Assembly (NCBI GenBank): GCA_033764095.1
Contig: JANRJF010000409.1
Location: 1-11,032 of the forward strand
Direction of reading: 5' to 3'
Source: JBDTMT01 sp033764095
GTDB lineage: Bacteria > Desulfobacterota > Binatia > HRBIN30 > CADEER01
Length of the DNA stretch: 11,032 nt
Made by a program: the position numbers and the translations under genes. This document shows positions 8,123 through 11,032 of the stretch, piece after piece; positions within the stretch are counted from its first letter, which is position 1, and every line of letters starts with the position of its first letter. The notes below the pieces were generated by a model, which worked only from the letters and a program-made list of their open reading frames with translations, did no database searches and had not been told where the DNA came from.

Positions 8123-8278
8123 ATGCAGCGTATCGCACAGAGCTTCGAGGGCGTTGAGGAGACCGACGAGCTGGTCAACGACCGGCTGCCGGGCATGCCG
8201 CTGCTCGGGTTTCTCACCGGCACGGTGCTCAGCCTGGCCCTGTGGGCCGGCCTGGCCGTGCTGGCCTGGGCGTCCTGA
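8123..8278 (+). CDS. Small single-span membrane protein in the biotin cluster, function unknown
   Basis: A 51-residue protein not assigned to any family I recognise. Residues 1-26 are soluble and acidic (MQRIAQSFEGVEETDELVND, then RLPGMP). Residues about 27-50 form one long hydrophobic segment with two Trp residues (LLGFLTGTVLSLALWAGLAV, then LAWAS). The charge distribution (acidic N-terminal part, no charges after the span) does not settle orientation. Evidence that it is real: a well-placed GGAG, G or C in the third position of about 47 of 51 codons, and a sensible protein of soluble head plus membrane anchor. An overlapping open frame from about 8094 reads as an Arg/Ser/Cys-rich shadow. 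It lies 173 bases after bioA and 63 before bioD, on the same strand. It could be a biotin- or precursor-related membrane partner, or simply a passenger with its own promoter; no function can be read from the sequence. Confidence 0.7.
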   Translation: MQRIAQSFEGVEETDELVNDRLPGMPLLGFLTGTVLSLALWAGLAVLAWAS

Positions 8279-8312
8279 GTCGAGCTGTTCTGACGCGACA
8301 GGTCGCATGCTA

Positions 8313-8338
8313 GGCGGGTCCGGTACGGACGGACCGCC
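8313..8338 (+). promoter_or_regulatory. Hairpin just before the bioD start
   Basis: GGCGG-GTCCG (8313-8322) pairs with CGGAC (8326-8330) and CCGCC (8334-8338) around a GTA loop, leaving GGA (8331-8333) as a bulge. The stem ends three bases before the bioD GTG. The only Shine-Dalgarno-like bases (GGA) are inside it. It may limit bioD translation or be a transcript-processing structure; no T-run follows, so it is not a terminator. Confidence 0.4.
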
Positions 8339-8341
8339 TGC

Positions 8342-9052
8342 GTGACCTCGCGCCTGCTCATCACCGGTACCGACACGGGTATCGGCAAGACCACGGTCGG
8401 CAGCGTCATCGCCGCCGCCTTCCGACGCCGCGCCATCGATGTCGGCGTCATCAAGCCGGTTGAGACTGGCTGTGCCACCGGCCCCGACGGGCAGCTGGTA
8501 CCGGCCGATGCCCTGCAGCTCCGCTGGTTCGCCGGCCGGTCCGATCCCATCGACGTCGTCTGTCCGGTGCGCCTGCCCGAGCCGCTGGCGCCGACGGTCG
8601 CGGCGCGCCGCGCCGGCGTCGTGCTCGAGACTGCGCGGCTGGTCGCCGCGATCGAGGCGCACGGCGCCACCTGCGCCCTGCAGTTGGTCGAGGGCGCCGG
8701 CGGTCTGCTGGTGCCGGTGGCTGGCGCGGACAGCTTCGCCGATCTCGCCGCCGCCTGCGACCTGGCGGTGCTGGTGGTGGTGGGCAATCGGCTCGGCTGC
8801 GTCAACCACGCCGCGCTGACCGTGCGCTGCGCGCGCGCCGCCGGCCTGCGCATCGCCGGCTACGTGGTCAACAGCCTGCGCCCCGATCCCGACCTCGCCA
8901 TGCAGACCAACGCCGCATTGCTCGCCGAATTGATCGGGCCGTCCATCGGCGAGCTTCCCTGGCTGGGCGCATTGATCTGCAACGACGCCGAGCGCCAGCG
9001 CCTGGCCGAGCTTGGTGAACGCCACCTGGCGCTCGACGCGCTGCTCGGCTGA
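8342..9052 (+). CDS. bioD: ATP-dependent dethiobiotin synthetase (BioD)
   Basis: BioD carboxylates 7,8-diaminopelargonate and closes the ureido ring using ATP and CO2, giving dethiobiotin, the substrate of BioB. The 236-residue protein has the P-loop GTDTGIGKTT (9-18, K16 and T17) and the substrate-binding KPVETG (38-43, K38). It also has EGAGGLLVP (117-125) and VVVGNRLGCVNHA (145-157), whose Asn and Gly residues shape the active site in the family. Asn177 lies in VVNSL near the nucleotide base pocket. Length and motif order are normal and the enzyme should be active. The start is GTG at 8342, the only start codon in this frame after the TGA at 8291-8293; a ribosome site is weak and lies in a hairpin. 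The stop is four bases from the larC stop. It is separated from bioA by the small membrane-protein gene. Confidence 0.95.
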   Translation: MTSRLLITGTDTGIGKTTVGSVIAAAFRRRAIDVGVIKPVETGCATGPDGQLVPADALQLRWFAGRSDPIDVVCPVRLPEPLAPTVAARRAGVVLETARLVAAIEAHGATCALQLVEGAGGLLVPVAGADSFADLAAACDLAVLVVVGNRLGCVNHAALTVRCARAAGLRIAGYVVNSLRPDPDLAMQTNAALLAELIGPSIGELPWLGALICNDAERQRLAELGERHLALDALLG

Positions 9053-9060
9053 GCGCTCAG
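9049..9060. repeat. 12-bp palindrome containing both convergent stop codons
   Basis: CTGAGCGCTCAG is its own reverse complement. It supplies the TGA of bioD (9050-9052) on the plus strand and the TGA of larC (complement of 9057-9059) on the minus strand, leaving only GCGC between the two genes. As RNA it is too short to form a useful hairpin, and there is no T-run, so no terminator is seen for either gene. Confidence 0.8.
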
Positions 9061-10250
9061 ACGCGCGCCAGCGCGGCGGCGATCGCCGCCTGGTAGACCA
9101 GCTTCAGCGCCACGCCGTGCTGCTGCGCGACGCGGCGGCAGTCGTCGTGCTCGGGCGCCACGTTGAGCGTGCCGTCGGGCGCCTCGGCCAGCTTCACCTG
9201 CACCTGGCCGTACGGCGTGTCGACGACGATCTGCCGGCGCGGCAGGACGACGCGCTCGACGGCATGGAAGCGCAGGCCGATCGCCGTCGTCTCGCGCAGG
9301 ATGGCGGTGGTCACCGCATCGCGCGCCGCCGCCTCGACGAGCGCGTGCAGCACCACGCCGGGGCGCTGCTTCTTCATCTGCGCGCCGACCAGCCAGGCGT
9401 CGCGCGCCCCCGCCGCCAGCACCGCCTCCAGGGCGTGCGCGTAGAGCTCGGGGTTGGCGTCGTCGATGCTCGCCGCGATCTCGACCAGCCCGTCGTGCTG
9501 CACCGCGACCGCACGCTCGCCGAGCATCAGGCGCAGCAGATTGGGCCGATCCGGTTGCGGGCGCGTGCCAGCGCCGTAGCCCACCGCCGTGATCCGCAGC
9601 GGCGGCAGCGCGGCGCCCGGCTGGGCCAACGCGGCGACGATCGCGGCGCCGGTCGGCGTGACCAGCTCGCCGCTGCCGTCGCCGACGCGCACCGGGAAGT
9701 CGCGCAGAAGCTCGACCGTCGCCGGCCCGGGCACCGGAATGACGCCGTGCTGCGAGCGCACCAGGCCGCTGCCGAGCGGCAGCGACGAGGCGTAGACGCG
9801 CTCGACGCCGAGCCACTCCATGCCGATCGCGGTCGCGACGATGTCGACGATCGAGTCCACCGCGCCGACCTCGTGGAACGCGACGTCGTCCACCGCGACG
9901 CCGTGCACGTGCGCTTCGGCCGCCGCCAGCCGCGCGAAGATCGCCAGCGCCCGCCGGCGCGCGCCGTCGGACAACCCAGTGGCCTCCAGCATGGCGCGGA
10001 TGTCGCGGTAGTGGCGGTGCGCGTGCGCCTGGTGATGCGGATGCTCGGCGTCGTGGTCGAGATCGACGTCGAACTTGGTCGCGCCGATGCCGTGCACCTG
10101 CACGGCGCTCGCCCGCAGTCGATAGCCGTGCACCGGCAGCTGCCCCAGCGCGCTGCGCAGGTGCGCCAGCGGCACCCCCAGCGCCAGCAGGGCGCCAACG
10201 GTCATGTCGCCGCTGACGCCAGCGAAGGCATCGAAATAGAGCACGCGCAT
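9057..10250 (-). CDS. larC: Nickel pincer cofactor biosynthesis protein LarC
   Basis: LarC inserts nickel, in a CTP-dependent reaction, into pyridinium-3,5-bisthiocarboxylate mononucleotide to complete the nickel-pincer cofactor of lactate racemase and related enzymes. The 397-residue protein starts MRVLYFDAFAGVSGDM, the family hallmark. It has a His/Asp-rich loop at about 63-80 (DLDHDAEHPHHQAHAHRH), a likely metal site, followed by VAFHEVGAVDSIVDIV (123-138), SQHGVIPVPGPAT (166-178) and ELVTPTGAAIV (195-205). A C-terminal LarC2-like domain (from about 270) includes QMKKQRPG and LRETTAIGLRF. In Lactobacillus plantarum this protein needs a ribosomal frameshift to be complete; here it is one unbroken frame. 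The ATG at 10248-10250 is preceded by a weak AGG. No larA, larB or larE lies nearby. It is divergent from the TetR gene and convergent with bioD. Confidence 0.95.
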   Translation of the reverse strand: MRVLYFDAFAGVSGDMTVGALLALGVPLAHLRSALGQLPVHGYRLRASAVQVHGIGATKFDVDLDHDAEHPHHQAHAHRHYRDIRAMLEATGLSDGARRRALAIFARLAAAEAHVHGVAVDDVAFHEVGAVDSIVDIVATAIGMEWLGVERVYASSLPLGSGLVRSQHGVIPVPGPATVELLRDFPVRVGDGSGELVTPTGAAIVAALAQPGAALPPLRITAVGYGAGTRPQPDRPNLLRLMLGERAVAVQHDGLVEIAASIDDANPELYAHALEAVLAAGARDAWLVGAQMKKQRPGVVLHALVEAAARDAVTTAILRETTAIGLRFHAVERVVLPRRQIVVDTPYGQVQVKLAEAPDGTLNVAPEHDDCRRVAQQHGVALKLVYQAAIAAALARV

Positions 10251-10276
10251 GCGGTCGGGTCGCCTGTCGCGTTCCG

Positions 10277-10289
10277 CTTATCGTCTATC
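10277..10289 (-). promoter_or_regulatory. Possible larC -10 region
   Basis: Read on the minus strand, 10277-10289 gives GATAGACGATAAG, an AT-rich patch about 27-39 bases before the larC ATG with two -10-like hexamers (GATAGA and GATAAG). No good -35 box stands 16-18 bases upstream of either, so this is only a weak candidate. Confidence 0.25.
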
Positions 10290-10327
10290 GCCACCAGCCG
10301 GAAGGACTCGCGGCGGCGCGCGGCGCG

Positions 10328-10357
10328 TTGACACTCGCGGCTAACACGTGTTAGCCG
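10328..10357 (+). promoter_or_regulatory. Probable tetR promoter (leaderless layout)
   Basis: TTGACA (10328-10333) is followed after 18 bases by TAGCCG (10352-10357), whose TAGC start matches the candidate -10 of bioF. The ATG lies eight bases further and has no Shine-Dalgarno, so the transcript would start at or very near the start codon. The palindromic operator candidate fills the spacer and overlaps the -10. Confidence 0.5.
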
Positions 10358-10359
10358 CG
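10336..10359. promoter_or_regulatory. Perfect 24-bp palindrome, probable TetR operator
   Basis: Both arms (10336-10347 and 10348-10359) are exact complements with no spacer; the core is GCTAACACGTGTTAGC. It lies between the TTGACA box and the tetR ATG, where a bound dimer would block the promoter. TetR-family proteins commonly bind such dyads beside their own gene. It ends about 86 bases upstream of the divergent larC start, so an effect on larC is possible but less direct. Confidence 0.75.
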
Positions 10360-10365
10360 CGAACT

Positions 10366-11025
10366 ATGCCCAAGGCGCAGCCGCAGGCGACGGCCGAGCC
10401 GGAAGCGCGGCGCGACCAGGTGCTGCGCGTGGCGGCGGCGCTATTCGCGCGGCGCGGCTTTCGCGGCGTCGGGCTGCGCGAGATCGCCGGCGAGGTCGGC
10501 ATCCGCGCGCCGTCCCTGTTCAAGCACTTCAAGAGCAAGCACGCGCTCTACAACGCCGTCCTGCTCAGCATCTTCGCGCGGCTGAACGACGTCGCCGACC
10601 GCCTCGACGGCGCGGCGCCATTCGAGACCCGCCTGGAGGAGTTCGTCAGCGGCTACATCGACCTGGTCGCCACCGACCCGAACGTCGTGCCGCTGCTGTT
10701 CCGCGAGCTGATGGAGCGGTCGGAGGTCATGGACCCGGAGACGCGCCGCGCCGCCTCGGCGATCTACCTGCGCCTCGACGCGTTTCTCGAGGCCGGCCAG
10801 CGCGCCGGCGCCTTTCGTCAGGTCGACCGCTTCCGCTTCCAGCTCGCGCTCACCGGCGCGATCCTCTACCACAGCCTGGCGGCGCGCCCGTACCAGACGC
10901 AGGTGCTCAATCGCAGCACGCCGCCCGATCGCGCCGCCTGGAAACGTACCGTGCTCGACCTGGCGCGCGGCGCGCTGCTCGCCCCGCCGTCGCCGCCGCC
11001 GCTGCGCGCCCGCGCGCGCGGCTGA
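10366..11025 (+). CDS. TetR/AcrR-family transcriptional regulator
   Basis: A 219-residue cytoplasmic DNA-binding repressor of the TetR family. Residues about 14-62 are the helix-turn-helix domain: ARRDQVLRVAAALFARRGF leads into VGLREIAGEVGIRAPSLFKH and FKSKHALY, the classic recognition-helix pattern with K58 and L61. The rest is a helical ligand and dimer domain, including VATDPNVVPLLFRELMER and RFQLALTGAILYHSLA, that gives no clue to the ligand. I chose the ATG at 10366 over an in-frame GTG at 10348 because the GTG lies inside the 24-bp palindrome and would leave no room for the promoter. There is no Shine-Dalgarno. It is divergent from larC. The likely role is autorepression through the palindrome; control of larC or of genes beyond base 11032 is only a guess. 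The Pro/Arg-rich last 15 residues look disordered. Confidence 0.92.
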   Translation: MPKAQPQATAEPEARRDQVLRVAAALFARRGFRGVGLREIAGEVGIRAPSLFKHFKSKHALYNAVLLSIFARLNDVADRLDGAAPFETRLEEFVSGYIDLVATDPNVVPLLFRELMERSEVMDPETRRAASAIYLRLDAFLEAGQRAGAFRQVDRFRFQLALTGAILYHSLAARPYQTQVLNRSTPPDRAAWKRTVLDLARGALLAPPSPPPLRARARG

Positions 11026-11032
11026 CCCGAGC

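Noticed and set aside
8094..8345. An 83-codon frame overlapping the small membrane-protein gene
   Set aside because: Arg/Ser/Cys-rich shadow translation without a ribosome site; the overlapping 51-codon frame has better codon bias and a Shine-Dalgarno.
10348..10365. A GTG start for the TetR gene six codons upstream
   Set aside because: It lies within the 24-bp palindrome and overlaps the candidate -10 box.

Overview
The window is high-GC DNA (about 70% by eye) from the chromosome of a Gram-negative (diderm) bacterium. It looks like ordinary housekeeping and accessory sequence: every gene has a GC-rich third codon position, genes are tightly packed, GTG starts are common, and there is no mobile element, tRNA, rRNA or CRISPR array. 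The membrane-anchored periplasmic chaperone next to mreB fits a rod-shaped diderm. A deltaproteobacteria-like lineage (for example Myxococcota, Desulfobacterota or Binatota) is a low-confidence guess from gene content.

Layout. 1-221 (-): 5' end of mreB. 378-3818 (+): a likely operon of a PpiD/SurA-type peptidyl-prolyl isomerase, a 66-residue four-cysteine protein and a MATE transporter. The last two overlap by four bases. 3864-5219 (-): radA, convergent with the MATE gene. 5389-9052 (+): a biotin cluster bioF-bioA-(small membrane protein)-bioD. bioF and bioA overlap by four bases, and a regulatory-looking gap with an 11-bp inverted repeat follows bioA. 9057-10250 (-): larC, convergent with bioD, the two stop codons lying inside one 12-bp palindrome. 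10366-11025 (+): a TetR-family regulator, divergent from larC, with a perfect 24-bp palindrome just before its start.

How the genes work together. BioF, BioA and BioD catalyse three successive steps from pimeloyl thioester plus alanine to dethiobiotin. The final enzyme BioB and the pimelate-building enzymes are not in the window. BioA looks like the Bacillus (BioK-like) class rather than the E. coli class, which leaves its amino donor open. LarC inserts nickel into the pincer cofactor of lactate racemase-type enzymes; no larA, larB or larE is visible here. The TetR protein probably represses itself through the palindrome and might also touch larC.

The least expected signals are: (a) a 51-residue single-span membrane protein inside the biotin cluster; (b) the perfect 11-bp dyad before it; (c) bioF and tetR sharing TTGACAC placed 38-39 bases before an ATG with no Shine-Dalgarno, which suggests leaderless transcripts; and (d) three equally spaced copies of a parvulin C-terminal half motif in the PPIase. 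I see no convincing new multi-gene system.
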